From assembly GCF_016758175.1 (NCBI RefSeq), contig NZ_QYAB01000001.1, positions 309,089-373,088 of the forward strand: a stretch of 64,000 bases of DNA, given 5' to 3'. The stretch comes from Leucobacter zeae (GTDB taxonomy: Bacteria; Actinomycetota; Actinomycetes; Actinomycetales; Microbacteriaceae). The notes under the pieces are model-generated. The model searched no databases. It was not told the origin of the DNA and saw only the letters and a program-made list of their open reading frames with translations. Below, in pieces: positions 46,545 to 56,843 of the stretch; within the stretch, counting starts at the first letter, position 1, and every line of letters starts with the position of its first letter. Position numbers and translations under genes: made by a program.

Positions 46545-47831
46545 CTATTCGGCGGATTCGCGCCCGCGCATGAAGCGCACGACGTTGGGGTCGACGATCA
46601 CGTCGCGGGGTTGCAGCGGCCGGCGCAGGTAGAGGCCGTCGAGCGAGCGGACCCGGCTGAGCGCCACGTAGGTCTGGCCCGCGCTGAACGCCCGCGGACC
46701 GAGATCCACGATCGCCGAGTCGTAGGTGTGGCCCTGCGACTTGTGCACGGTGACGGCCCACGCGAGGCGCAGCGGGAACTGCTCGAACTCGGCGACGACC
46801 TCCTTCTCGAGCTTCTTCGTCTCGGCGTCGTAGCGGTAGCGGTAGCGCTCCCAGGTGGTGGGCTCGACCTCGAACTCCTCCGCGGCGGATCCCTCGCCGA
46901 CCTCGACCCACACCGTGCCCGCAACGCGCGACACCGTGCCGATCGTCCCGTTGACCCACCGGCCATCCGGATCGTTGCGCAGGAACATCACCTGGGCGCC
47001 CGGCTTCAGCTCGAGCACCTCGTCGGCGGGGTACGTGTTCTCGCGGAACTCGCCGTTGATCTCGGCGACCGCCCGCAGCGACGACCCGCGGATCCCGGCG
47101 AGGCGTTCTGCGTTGATGCGGTTCACGGTCGCGTTCGTCGTGGCGAGGGTGATGACGTCGCGCGGCGCCGGCCTGGCGCCGGCGGAGTTCAGCTCCTCGG
47201 CCTGGTCGGCCTGCACGACGCCGTGGCGCACGGCGCCGAGGATCTGCTTGAAGCGGTCGTCGCTCTGCCGGTGCACCTCGACGAGCTCGATCGTCGACAG
47301 CGGCGTCGACGCCCAGACGTTGGCGTCGAAGAACCAGAGGGAACGGTACGTGTCGGCGAAGTAGGCGCGCTCATCCGGGTCGCGCGGAGGGACCGGCGGC
47401 AGCTGGAAGGGATCCCCGAACATGATGATCTGCGCGCCGCCGAAGGGGTCGTGGCGCTTGCCCCTGGCCTGCCGGAGCGATCGATCGATCGCGTCCATGA
47501 GATCGGCCGAGACCATCGAGATCTCGTCGATGACGAGAGTGTCGATGGCGGCGAGCATCTTCTTGAGCTCGGCCGGCTGGTCGAGGTCGTGATCGGCGAT
47601 GATGCCCGTGGGCAGGCGCAGCAGCGAGTGGATCGTCTGCCCGCCCACGTTCAGCGCGGCGACGCCCGTGGGCGCGCAGACCGCGATGATCTTGCTGGTG
47701 TTCCACGACAGGTGGTTCAGGATCGTGGACTTGCCGGTTCCGGCTCGTCCCGTGATGAAGAGGTGCTCGCGCGTGTGCTCGATGCGCTCGTAGACGGAGC
47801 GCTGTTCGGCGGAGAGTTCGGGGCGGGCCAC
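46545..47831 (-). CDS. Pif1-like superfamily 1B DNA helicase
   Basis: The 428-residue helicase has Walker A FITGRAGTGKST, the Pif1 motif Ia CAPTGVAALNVGG-QTIHS, Walker B LVIDEISMVS, motif III MFGDPFQLPPV and the late motif VTVHKSQGHTYD. It should unwind DNA 5' to 3' and may act at G-quadruplexes or R-loops, which are plausible in such GC-rich DNA. It is shorter than many bacterial Pif1 proteins but contains all motifs. The GTG start follows a TAGGCT box (47843-47838) by six bases. Confidence 0.9.
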   Translation of the reverse strand: MARPELSAEQRSVYERIEHTREHLFITGRAGTGKSTILNHLSWNTSKIIAVCAPTGVAALNVGGQTIHSLLRLPTGIIADHDLDQPAELKKMLAAIDTLVIDEISMVSADLMDAIDRSLRQARGKRHDPFGGAQIIMFGDPFQLPPVPPRDPDERAYFADTYRSLWFFDANVWASTPLSTIELVEVHRQSDDRFKQILGAVRHGVVQADQAEELNSAGARPAPRDVITLATTNATVNRINAERLAGIRGSSLRAVAEINGEFRENTYPADEVLELKPGAQVMFLRNDPDGRWVNGTIGTVSRVAGTVWVEVGEGSAAEEFEVEPTTWERYRYRYDAETKKLEKEVVAEFEQFPLRLAWAVTVHKSQGHTYDSAIVDLGPRAFSAGQTYVALSRVRSLDGLYLRRPLQPRDVIVDPNVVRFMRGRESAE

Positions 47832-47917
47832 CCGCCTAGCCTATCCGCGCCGAGACGGCCCCGGCGCAGCGGCACGGGGCGCCCGCCGCGTGCGCAGACG
47901 GCGGCCGGGGATCCCCG

Positions 47918-49315
47918 CTACGACCGCTCCGGGAGCAGCACGTGCGTCGAACTGCCGTCGAAGGCCACGATGTACCCCGCCATGACCCTTACGCCCGCCG
48001 ACGCGAGCGGCCACTCGATCACGCGGTCGCCGCGCTGGTCGATCACGACGGCGTGGTCGCCCGCGACGCCGGGCAGGGGATTCTCGGACTCCGAATCCCG
48101 CGGGAACAGCAGGAGGGAGCCGTCCCGGCTCACGCTGCGCAGGGAGATGATGCTGCCGGGCAGGTCGCGCTCGCCGACGGTCGCGCCGCGCAGGCGATTC
48201 CTGCGCTCGTCGTCCTCCACGAGGGCAGGCCTGCCGGCGGCGTCGACGCCGACGGTCGTGTTCCCGGCCAGCTGATCGGCGATCGAGTAGGTGATGCCCT
48301 GGCCCGGTCCCGGCACGAACCCGTACTGGGAGTCTCCGACGGTGCGCTCGACCTCGGCGCCGCCGAGGTCGTAGAAGACGTACGCCGGGTCCGATTCGTT
48401 CTCGCGGAGCAGGTAGCCGTCGCTCAGCCACGTGAGCGCGTGCTTGTCGTCGAGCGTCTGCTCGAGCACGACCTCGCCGTCCTCCCCGTCGACGACCAGC
48501 ATGCGGTCGCTCAAGCGCTCCGTGATGCCGATCATGCCGTCGCCGAGCGGAACGGGCTCGATCTCGCTGCCGAGATCCGCCGCCCAGTTGAGGGTGCCCG
48601 TCGGCGGGGCCGGGTCCGCTCCCTGGCTCGCGTCGGCGCTGCCGCCGGCTCCGGCACCTGAGCCGGCATCGGGGTCGGGCAGCGAGACGCTCATGATCGT
48701 GCGCGATCCCACCGCGAAGAGGCGGGTGTCGGTCGGCTCGATCAGCGCGTCGGCGTCCTCGCCTCGCGCGATCGGGGTCGCGGAGTCCGCCTGATCCGAC
48801 TCGCCGGGGTTCGGCAGGCGCATGATCGTGCGCCCCGTCCGGGTGCTCACGAGGGCCGACTGCCACGCGCTCGCCTCACCGATCCCGGAGACCAGGACCG
48901 TATCGCCGACGACCGCTCCCTGCTGGCAGCGACCGGGCATCTCCCACAGGACCGCCCCGACGGAGAGGCTGCGCCCGATCACGCGGGAGCCTCCCGACGC
49001 CTCGCGCGACTCGACGACGATGTCGCCGGGAAACGCGTCGGATTCCAGGTCGGCCGGAAGATCTCGCCCGATCCCGCAGACGTCGTCCGGGGTCGAGTAG
49101 GCGCCGGCGAGTCCGTTGCGGTACGAGTCCCAGAACCACGCCCCCGCATCGCCGGTCGGGTGCGTCGTCTCTCCCAGCGCCGCGATCGCCTGGTCGGAGT
49201 TCGGGTCGCCGTCGCCCGACCCCGCACCGGTGCCGGCGGCGCAGCCGGTGAGCAGCGCGACGGCCGCGGCCCCCGCGATCCCGCGCAGGAGCCTCGGGCC
49301 GGATCGTCGTGTCAC
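47918..49315 (-). CDS. Large uncharacterised lipoprotein, probable beta-propeller-like
   Basis: The 465-residue protein has a lipoprotein signal with lipobox LLTGC. The mature part alternates short beta motifs such as GDTVLVSGIGEA, SRTIMSVSLPDP, RMLVVDGEDGEVVLEQ and DGYLLRENESDP, which suggests a PQQ-like or beta-propeller fold outside the membrane. A Gly/Ala/Asp-rich low-complexity insert lies near residue 220. No family is named with confidence. Its GTG overlaps the stop codon of the upstream MFS gene by four bases, so the two are translationally coupled. Confidence 0.8.
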   Translation of the reverse strand: MTRRSGPRLLRGIAGAAAVALLTGCAAGTGAGSGDGDPNSDQAIAALGETTHPTGDAGAWFWDSYRNGLAGAYSTPDDVCGIGRDLPADLESDAFPGDIVVESREASGGSRVIGRSLSVGAVLWEMPGRCQQGAVVGDTVLVSGIGEASAWQSALVSTRTGRTIMRLPNPGESDQADSATPIARGEDADALIEPTDTRLFAVGSRTIMSVSLPDPDAGSGAGAGGSADASQGADPAPPTGTLNWAADLGSEIEPVPLGDGMIGITERLSDRMLVVDGEDGEVVLEQTLDDKHALTWLSDGYLLRENESDPAYVFYDLGGAEVERTVGDSQYGFVPGPGQGITYSIADQLAGNTTVGVDAAGRPALVEDDERRNRLRGATVGERDLPGSIISLRSVSRDGSLLLFPRDSESENPLPGVAGDHAVVIDQRGDRVIEWPLASAGVRVMAGYIVAFDGSSTHVLLPERS

Positions 49316-50658
49316 GCCCCGACCCCGCTCCGCGGCCGCGAGGCCTCCGAGCGCACCGGCAGCAGGAGCAGCAGGCCGACCAGGAGCACGAGCACGATGC
49401 CGAGGATGCCGTAGATCGTCGAGCCGCCGAGTGCGACCGCGAGCGTGAACCCGGCGGGCGCGAGGAACGAGACCGCGCGACCCGTCGTTGCGTAGAGGCC
49501 GAAGATCTCGCCCTCCCTGCCAGGCGGGATCAGGCGCGCGAGGAAGGAGCGGCTGGCCGACTGCACCGGGCCGACGAAGATGCACAGCAGCAGCCCGAAC
49601 ACCCAGAACACCCAGCCGCCGAGGGGGTTCAGGATGAACACGAGGAGCCCGCAGACCACCATGAGCAGGATCGACCAGACCATGACCGTCTTCGCCCCGA
49701 CCCGATCCTCGAAGAAGCCGACCAGGATCGTGGCCAGGCCGGCGACGATGTTGGCGGCGATCGCGAAGACGATGACGGTCGTGCTGTCGAAGCCGAAGCT
49801 CAGCGCGGCGATGACCCCTCCGAAGGTGAACACCCCTGCCAGGCCGTCGCGGAAGACGGCGCTCGCGACGAGGAAGGTGAGGGTCGTGCGGGCCGTGCGC
49901 CAGAGGTCGAGGACGCTGCGGAAGAGGTCGCGGTAGGCGGTCAGGACGCCGCGCCCCGTGCCGCGGAAGTCGGACGCGACGTCGATCTCGGGCACCGCGA
50001 AGAAGACCGGGATCGCGAAGACCGCGAACCAGAGCGCCGAGATGACCATGGCGACGCGGATGTTCCAACCGTCATCGCCCGTGACGCCGAACCACCCGAC
50101 GTCGGGGAAGATGAAGCCCACGAGGAGCAGGGCGAGCAGGACGATGCCGCCCAGGTAGCCCATGCCCCAGCCGAACCCGGAGATCTTGCCGACGTTGCGG
50201 TCGTTCGCGATCTGCCCGAGCATCGCGTTGTAGCTGACGCTCGCGAACTCGAAGGCGACGTTGCCGATCGCGAGCAGCACGAGCCCGAGCATGAGGTACT
50301 GCTCGGCGGGGGCGACGAGCACCATGAGCGCGGTGCAGGCGACGACGATCGCGGTGTTGATCCCGAGCCAGGTCTTGCGGCGCCCGGCCGCGTCGGTGAG
50401 CCTGCCGATAACGGGTGCGAAGAGGGCGACGACGACGCCAGCGACGAGCAGAGCGGTGCCGAGCTTCGCCGAGACCACGTGCTCCTCGCCGAACGAGGCG
50501 CTCGTGAGGTAGACGCTGAACACGAACGTGGTCACCACGGCGTTGAACGACGCCGAACCCCAGTCCCAGAGCGACCAGGCGAACACCGTGCGCTTCTTCG
50601 CGGAGTCCGCGTGAACCGGCGTCGGTTCGCCCGCGGTCATCGGGGTGGCTTCGCTCAT
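49312..50658 (-). CDS. MFS transporter, UMF1/Atg22-like
   Basis: The 448-residue protein has 12 predicted helices. The opening AWSLWDWGSASFNAVVTTFVFSVYL is characteristic of UMF1 (Atg22-related) transporters, and the loop RLTDAAGRRKTW is a variant of the MFS A motif. Related yeast proteins export amino acids; the bacterial substrate is unknown. The ATG at 50658 follows a TACTCT box (50671-50666 on the minus strand) by seven bases, so a start further upstream is unlikely. It is divergent from dnaK and coupled to the downstream lipoprotein. Confidence 0.9.
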   Translation of the reverse strand: MSEATPMTAGEPTPVHADSAKKRTVFAWSLWDWGSASFNAVVTTFVFSVYLTSASFGEEHVVSAKLGTALLVAGVVVALFAPVIGRLTDAAGRRKTWLGINTAIVVACTALMVLVAPAEQYLMLGLVLLAIGNVAFEFASVSYNAMLGQIANDRNVGKISGFGWGMGYLGGIVLLALLLVGFIFPDVGWFGVTGDDGWNIRVAMVISALWFAVFAIPVFFAVPEIDVASDFRGTGRGVLTAYRDLFRSVLDLWRTARTTLTFLVASAVFRDGLAGVFTFGGVIAALSFGFDSTTVIVFAIAANIVAGLATILVGFFEDRVGAKTVMVWSILLMVVCGLLVFILNPLGGWVFWVFGLLLCIFVGPVQSASRSFLARLIPPGREGEIFGLYATTGRAVSFLAPAGFTLAVALGGSTIYGILGIVLVLLVGLLLLLPVRSEASRPRSGVGA

Positions 50659-50774
50659 GGTGCCCAGAGTAGCGGGTGCGTCCCACATGGGGGAGCGGCG
50701 GGTCGGTGGAGCGCTCGGACCGCCGCCGCACCGCGAATCGGGGCGGTGCGGTTCGGATCGGAGTGATCCTGAGA

Positions 50775-52813
<2,039 letters not shown>

Positions 52814-52815
52814 GC

Positions 52816-53436
52816 ATGGCGAACGAGGAGCAGCGCACGCCGGGTGAAGACCCGAATGCCGGCGAGGTTCCCGCGGGCTCGGGGCCGGAGGCGAACGCCT
52901 CCGGCCCCGAGCCGCAGGGGGCGGAGTCGGAGGACCTGACCGTCGAGGACATCCTCGGCGCGGAGCAGAGCGCGGACGCGGCGGGGGATCCCTCGGCAGC
53001 GGCCGGGTCCGACGAGGCCGAGAACCCGTACCTCGAGGATCTGCGGCGCCTCACGGCGGAGTACGCGAACTACCGCAAGCGCACCGAGGCCAACGCCGAG
53101 ATCGAGAAGCAGCGCGCGATCGCGTCGGCCGTCACGCCGATGCTGTCGGTGCTCGACGACCTCGATCGCGCCGAGCAGCACGGAGACCTCGTCGAGGGGT
53201 CCGCGTTCGCGACGATCGCGCAGAAGCTCCGGGGCACGCTCGAGCGCTTCGGCGTCGTGAGCTTCGGCGAGAAGGGCGAGCCCTTCGACCCGCAGCTGCA
53301 CGAGGCGATCGCCCAGGTCCCGGTCCCTGGAACCGAGCAGCACACGGTCCTCGACGTGATCGAGCGGGGATATCGTCTCGGCGATGTCGAGCTGCGCCCC
53401 GCCAAGGTAGCGGTGGCGGTGGGGGCAGATGGCTAG
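52816..53436 (+). CDS. grpE: Nucleotide exchange factor GrpE
   Basis: The 206-residue protein has an acidic disordered N-terminus of about 70 residues, a long helix around LRRLTAEYANYRKRTEANAEIEKQ, and the C-terminal beta domain with GEPFDPQLHEAIAQ and GYRLGDVELRPAKV. It releases ADP from DnaK. It begins two bases after dnaK stops and overlaps dnaJ by eight bases. Confidence 0.96.
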   Translation: MANEEQRTPGEDPNAGEVPAGSGPEANASGPEPQGAESEDLTVEDILGAEQSADAAGDPSAAAGSDEAENPYLEDLRRLTAEYANYRKRTEANAEIEKQRAIASAVTPMLSVLDDLDRAEQHGDLVEGSAFATIAQKLRGTLERFGVVSFGEKGEPFDPQLHEAIAQVPVPGTEQHTVLDVIERGYRLGDVELRPAKVAVAVGADG

Positions 53437-54379
53437 TCAGGACTGGCTCGAGAAGGACTTCTACCAGATCCTCGGCGTCTCGAAGGACATCGGCGATGCC
53501 GAGCTGAAGAAGACCTATCGCAAGCTCGCGCGCAAGTACCACCCCGATTCGAACCCGGGCAATGCCGCGAACGAGGCGAAGTTCAAGGAGATCAGCGAGG
53601 CGTACTCGGTGCTGTCCGATAAGGAGCAGCGCGCCGAGTACGACCAGATCCGCGCCATGGGATCGGGCGGTGCCCGGTTCACGTCGGGCGGTGGCGGCGG
53701 CCAGGGGTTCGAGGACGTCTTCGGCGGCATGTTCGGCGGAGGCGCCCGGGGCGGCCAGTACGGCTACCAGCAGGGCGGCCAGAGCTTCGAGGACATCTTC
53801 GGCATGTTCGGAGGCGGCTCCCGCGGGCCGCAGCCCGGACGCGACATCCAGGCCACCACGACGCTCGATTTCGAGACGGCCGTCCAGGGCAAGACCGTCA
53901 CGCTGCAGGCCTCGACGGGCTCCGTCAAGGTCAAGATCCCCGCGGGGGTCTCGGACGGGCAGAAGATCAAGGTGCGCGGCAAGGGCGAGCCGAGCCCGAA
54001 CGGCGGGCCGGCGGGAGACATCATCCTGACGGTGAGCGTGCGCAAGCACCCGGTCTTCGAGCGCGATGGGCAGAACCTGCGGCTCAAGCTGCCGGTGACG
54101 TTCTCCGAGGCCGCCCTCGGCGCCACGGTTGAGGTGCCGACGCTCGGCGGCGATCCGGTGCGCCTCAAGGTGCAGCCGGGCACGCCCAGCGGCCGCGTGC
54201 TGCGCGTCAAGGGTCGCGGCGTGAAGAGCTCGAAGGGCACCGGCGACCTCCTCGCGGAGGTGCAGGTGGTCGTGCCCGCGCGCCTGTCGGACGAGGCCCG
54301 CGCCGCGCTCGAGGCGTTCCGCGAGGTCGAGTCGCACGAGAACCCGCGCGAGGATCTCCTCGCGCGGTCCCGGGGCTAG
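53429..54379 (+). CDS. dnaJ: DnaJ-family cochaperone without zinc domain (CbpA-like)
   Basis: The 316-residue protein has a J domain with the HPD motif (KYHPDSNPGN, about residue 37), a long Gly/Phe-rich segment (about 80-140: GGMFGGG, FGMFGGGSRG), and the two C-terminal substrate domains (AVQGKTVTLQ through GDLLAEVQVVVP). The four CxxCxGxG zinc repeats of class I DnaJ are absent: the Gly/Phe region passes directly into the C-terminal domain. It is thus class II (CbpA type) although it sits in the canonical dnaJ position. It stimulates DnaK ATPase. Confidence 0.93.
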   Translation: MASQDWLEKDFYQILGVSKDIGDAELKKTYRKLARKYHPDSNPGNAANEAKFKEISEAYSVLSDKEQRAEYDQIRAMGSGGARFTSGGGGGQGFEDVFGGMFGGGARGGQYGYQQGGQSFEDIFGMFGGGSRGPQPGRDIQATTTLDFETAVQGKTVTLQASTGSVKVKIPAGVSDGQKIKVRGKGEPSPNGGPAGDIILTVSVRKHPVFERDGQNLRLKLPVTFSEAALGATVEVPTLGGDPVRLKVQPGTPSGRVLRVKGRGVKSSKGTGDLLAEVQVVVPARLSDEARAALEAFREVESHENPREDLLARSRG

Positions 54380-54443
54380 GCCGCCCGGGCGGCTCGACCC
54401 GGACCCGGACCCCGCGGCCCGATCCCTGGGCCCGAATCTTGCG

Positions 54444-54489
54444 GCTCGCTCCCTCCCGTCATCCTGCGGGAGCGAGCGAGTCGCAGGAT
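54444..54489. repeat. Hairpin and CATCCTGCG repeat between dnaJ and hspR
   Basis: GCTCGCTCCC (54444-54453) pairs perfectly with 54468-54477. An alternative pairing ATCCTGCG (54461-54468) with CGCAGGAT (54482-54489) belongs to the CGTCATCCTGCG family also found at 8766 and 21667. Two mutually exclusive stems could attenuate hspR relative to the chaperone genes. Confidence 0.6.
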
Positions 54490-54525
54490 CCATCCCACCC
54501 ACCCCACCGAGGCAGAGGAAGCATC

Positions 54526-54948
54526 ATGGCGAATCCCCAGATGGATCGATTCACGCCGGTCTTCGCGATCGCGGCCGCATCCGAGCTCGCCGAGATGCAT
54601 CCGCAGACGCTCCGCCAGTACGACCGGATCGGCCTCGTGTCCCCCCAGCGCACGCGGGGGAACACCCGCCGTTACTCGCTGCACGACGTCGCGAAGCTGC
54701 GCGAGGTCGCGCGGCTCTCGGCCGAGGGGTTGAGCCTCGAGGGCATCCGTCGGGTGCTGCAGCTCGAGGATCGGGTGCGGGAGCTGGAGGGCCGCGTGCG
54801 CGACCTCGAGCGCGCGCTCGCCGAGGAGCGGCTCCAGCGCCCCGAGCGGCGCGTCTTCGCGGCGGGATCCGCCGGAGGAGAGGTCATCACGCTGCGCCGC
54901 GGTACTCGCGCGCGCCGCAACGCCGAGGTCGTGGTCTGGAAGCCGTAG
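54526..54948 (+). CDS. hspR: Heat-shock repressor HspR (MerR family)
   Basis: The 140-residue MerR-like protein begins with the typical FAIAAASELAEMHPQTLRQYDRIGL helix-turn-helix and ends with the hydrophobic VVVWKP tail seen in HspR. A coiled-coil (VRELEGRVRDLERALAEE) lies between. It binds HAIR operators, here found before clpB and dnaK, and represses them at normal temperature with DnaK as corepressor. It is the last gene of the dnaK operon, separated from dnaJ by 146 bases with a hairpin. A GAGGAAG ribosome site precedes the ATG. Confidence 0.96.
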   Translation: MANPQMDRFTPVFAIAAASELAEMHPQTLRQYDRIGLVSPQRTRGNTRRYSLHDVAKLREVARLSAEGLSLEGIRRVLQLEDRVRELEGRVRDLERALAEERLQRPERRVFAAGSAGGEVITLRRGTRARRNAEVVVWKP

Positions 54949-55020
54949 GGCCCGACCCGGCGCACCGAAACCCCGCGCGACCGACGGCTCAGCCGGGAGG
55001 CGCACCTGTAGCGTGGAGTG

Positions 55021-56232
55021 ATGGGCGCTGCTGAGGAATTCCGCTTCGACGACCTCTTCGCGGGGTTGTCGCGCGAGCCCGACTTCGACGCCCCCGAACT
55101 GCAGGCGTACGATGCGGCAGACGGGCTGATCCTCGAGACGGCCGCCGACGCCGTCCGCGAGGCGGAACCCGGCACCGTCGTCGTCGTCGGCGATCGCCAC
55201 GGCGCGCTCACCCTCGGCGCCGCCGGCGTGCTCGGTGCGGCAGGCATCCGCACCCATCAGGATCCGCTGCTCGGCGAACGCGCGCTCGCGCGGAACGCGG
55301 AGCGGCTGGGCCTCGCGGAGTCGTACGCATCGCTGCCGCTCGGGCCGGAACTGCTCTCCGGAGCCCGGGTCGTGCTGCTGCAGCTGCCGCGCGGGCTCGA
55401 CGCGCTCGACGAGATCGCGTGGGAGATCGCCCGCTGGTCGGACCCCTCGGTCCGTGTGTTCGCCGGCGGCCGCGTCAAGCACATGACGCTCGCGATGAAC
55501 CACGTCTTCGCGCGCGCCTTCGCGCGGGTCTCCGCGGGTCTCGGCAAGCGGAAGTCGCGCGTGCTGACCGTCTCGGATCCGGTGCCGTCTCCGGGCGCGC
55601 CCCCGTTCCCGAAGTGGGGGAACGACGCAGCCCTGCCGTTCCGAGTGGCCGCGTTCGGGGCGACCTTCGGCGGGCCGACGCTCGACCACGGCAGTCGGCT
55701 GCTGCTCGCCGGTCTGATCCCGTCCGAGGACGTCGGCGGAGGCGCCGGGTCGGTGCGGGTCTCGCCGCGGCCGGAACCGGAGGGGCCCGCGGCCGCGCCC
55801 AGGCGGATCGTGGATCTCGGATGCGGCAACGGCGTGCTCGCGGTGTCGGCCGCGATCGCGTTCCCCGAAGCGGCGGTCATCGCGACCGATCAGTCCGCGG
55901 CCGCAGTCGCCGCGACCCGGCTCACCGCCGAGGCCGCCGGGGTCCCGGATCGCGTGGCGGTGCACCGCGCCGATGCACTCGAGGCCGTGCCCGACGGGTG
56001 GGCGGATCTGATCCTGCTCAACCCGCCGTTCCATACCGGGGCGACGGTGCACGCCGGGGTCGCCCACCGGCTGATCCGGGCCTGCGGCCGCGCCCTCGCG
56101 CCCGGAGGCGAGCTGCGCATCGTCTTCAACTCGCACCTCGCGTACCGTCCGCTCGTGGAGCAGGTCGTGGGCGAAACCCGCCAGGTGGCCCGCGACCGCA
56201 CGTTCACGGTGCTGTCCGCGATCCGGGGGTAG
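55021..56232 (+). CDS. Class I methyltransferase, RsmC/RlmG type
   Basis: The 403-residue protein has two methyltransferase-like halves as in RsmC/RlmG. The N-terminal half is degenerate (VVVVGDRHGALTLGA, then IRTHQDPLLGERALARNAERLG). The C-terminal half is active, with motif I VDLGCGNGVLAVSAA and motif IV LILLNPPFH. The product should be an m2G in 16S or 23S rRNA. The ATG at 55021 is selected because a TAGCGT box (55009-55014) ends six bases upstream. A GTG directly before it is the only near alternative. Confidence 0.88.
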   Translation: MGAAEEFRFDDLFAGLSREPDFDAPELQAYDAADGLILETAADAVREAEPGTVVVVGDRHGALTLGAAGVLGAAGIRTHQDPLLGERALARNAERLGLAESYASLPLGPELLSGARVVLLQLPRGLDALDEIAWEIARWSDPSVRVFAGGRVKHMTLAMNHVFARAFARVSAGLGKRKSRVLTVSDPVPSPGAPPFPKWGNDAALPFRVAAFGATFGGPTLDHGSRLLLAGLIPSEDVGGGAGSVRVSPRPEPEGPAAAPRRIVDLGCGNGVLAVSAAIAFPEAAVIATDQSAAAVAATRLTAEAAGVPDRVAVHRADALEAVPDGWADLILLNPPFHTGATVHAGVAHRLIRACGRALAPGGELRIVFNSHLAYRPLVEQVVGETRQVARDRTFTVLSAIRG

Positions 56233-56275
56233 CGGCTCGGAGCGCCCCGGAACGAGGCGTCAGGACGCATCAGCC

Positions 56276-56350
56276 GGATATCTGCGATCGGCAGACCATC
56301 TGTCGTTTCAGCCGGCGGCCGAGCATATGTCCGGCCGATCGCAGACATCC
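56276..56350. repeat. Palindromic element, family C copy 2
   Basis: GGATATCTGCGATCGGC (56276-56292) pairs with the inverted outer part of 56325-56350 at 16 of 17 positions. The right arm is closely similar to the right arm of the element at 5900-5920. It lies between the convergent methyltransferase and XRE genes. Confidence 0.7.
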
Positions 56351-56408
56351 TGCAGAGTGGACGGACGACACCCGTGCGCGGGAGGCCGGGGAGCGCCTCG
56401 GGCGGCGC

Positions 56409-56708
56409 TCAGGACTGCTCGGAGCGCGCCCGGATCAGGTCGCGCGCCGTGAGCTGGTGCATGCGCCTGCCGTAGTCGTCCGCGGTGACGCCGCTCAGGA
56501 AGCTGCCGGGATCGACCTCGAGCGCGGTCGCGATGCGCACGAGCGTCTCGGCGGTCGGGCTCGACACGCCGCGCTCGATCTTGCCGATGCTCGTCCAGCT
56601 GATCTCGGAGAGCTCGCCGAGATCCTCGAGCGAGATGCCCAGCCGGTGCCTCGCCTCGCGCACGCGGCTGCCGATCTTCAGCGCGGCGTCGGAATGGATC
56701 TTGGGCAC
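56409..56708 (-). CDS. XRE-family transcriptional regulator
   Basis: The 99-residue protein is a Cro/C1-type helix-turn-helix (RVREARHRLGISLEDLGELSEISWTSIGKIERG) followed by a short helical tail ending RARSEQS. The GTG at 56708 is used because the palindrome CATCCAG-C-CTGGATG lies directly upstream; a GTG at 56741 would add 11 residues and place the palindrome inside the gene. It is divergent from an MFS transporter and likely regulates it and itself. Confidence 0.82.
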   Translation of the reverse strand: MPKIHSDAALKIGSRVREARHRLGISLEDLGELSEISWTSIGKIERGVSSPTAETLVRIATALEVDPGSFLSGVTADDYGRRMHQLTARDLIRARSEQS

Positions 56709-56709
56709 C

Positions 56710-56724
56710 CATCCAGCCTGGATG
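56710..56724. promoter_or_regulatory. 15-bp palindrome, probable XRE operator
   Basis: CATCCAG-C-CTGGATG is a perfect dyad immediately upstream of the XRE GTG, in the region shared with the divergent MFS gene. Its size fits a Cro/C1-type dimer site. Function is inferred. Confidence 0.5.
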
Positions 56725-56843
56725 TCGCATGTCTCGACCACCAGGCATCGAACGCACTGGACGCGAACGCATCATCTGGTCGCGCCGCTGGCCGCCGAGG
56801 GCCCGGAGGCGCGCGACCGCGGGGGCGCTACGGTGGAACCGAC

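Noticed and set aside
43882..46959. A leftward open frame of over 1,000 codons across the serine hydrolase and antisense to the heme oxygenase
   Set aside because: Arg-rich composition and no recognisable domain; it overlaps two well-supported genes on both strands.
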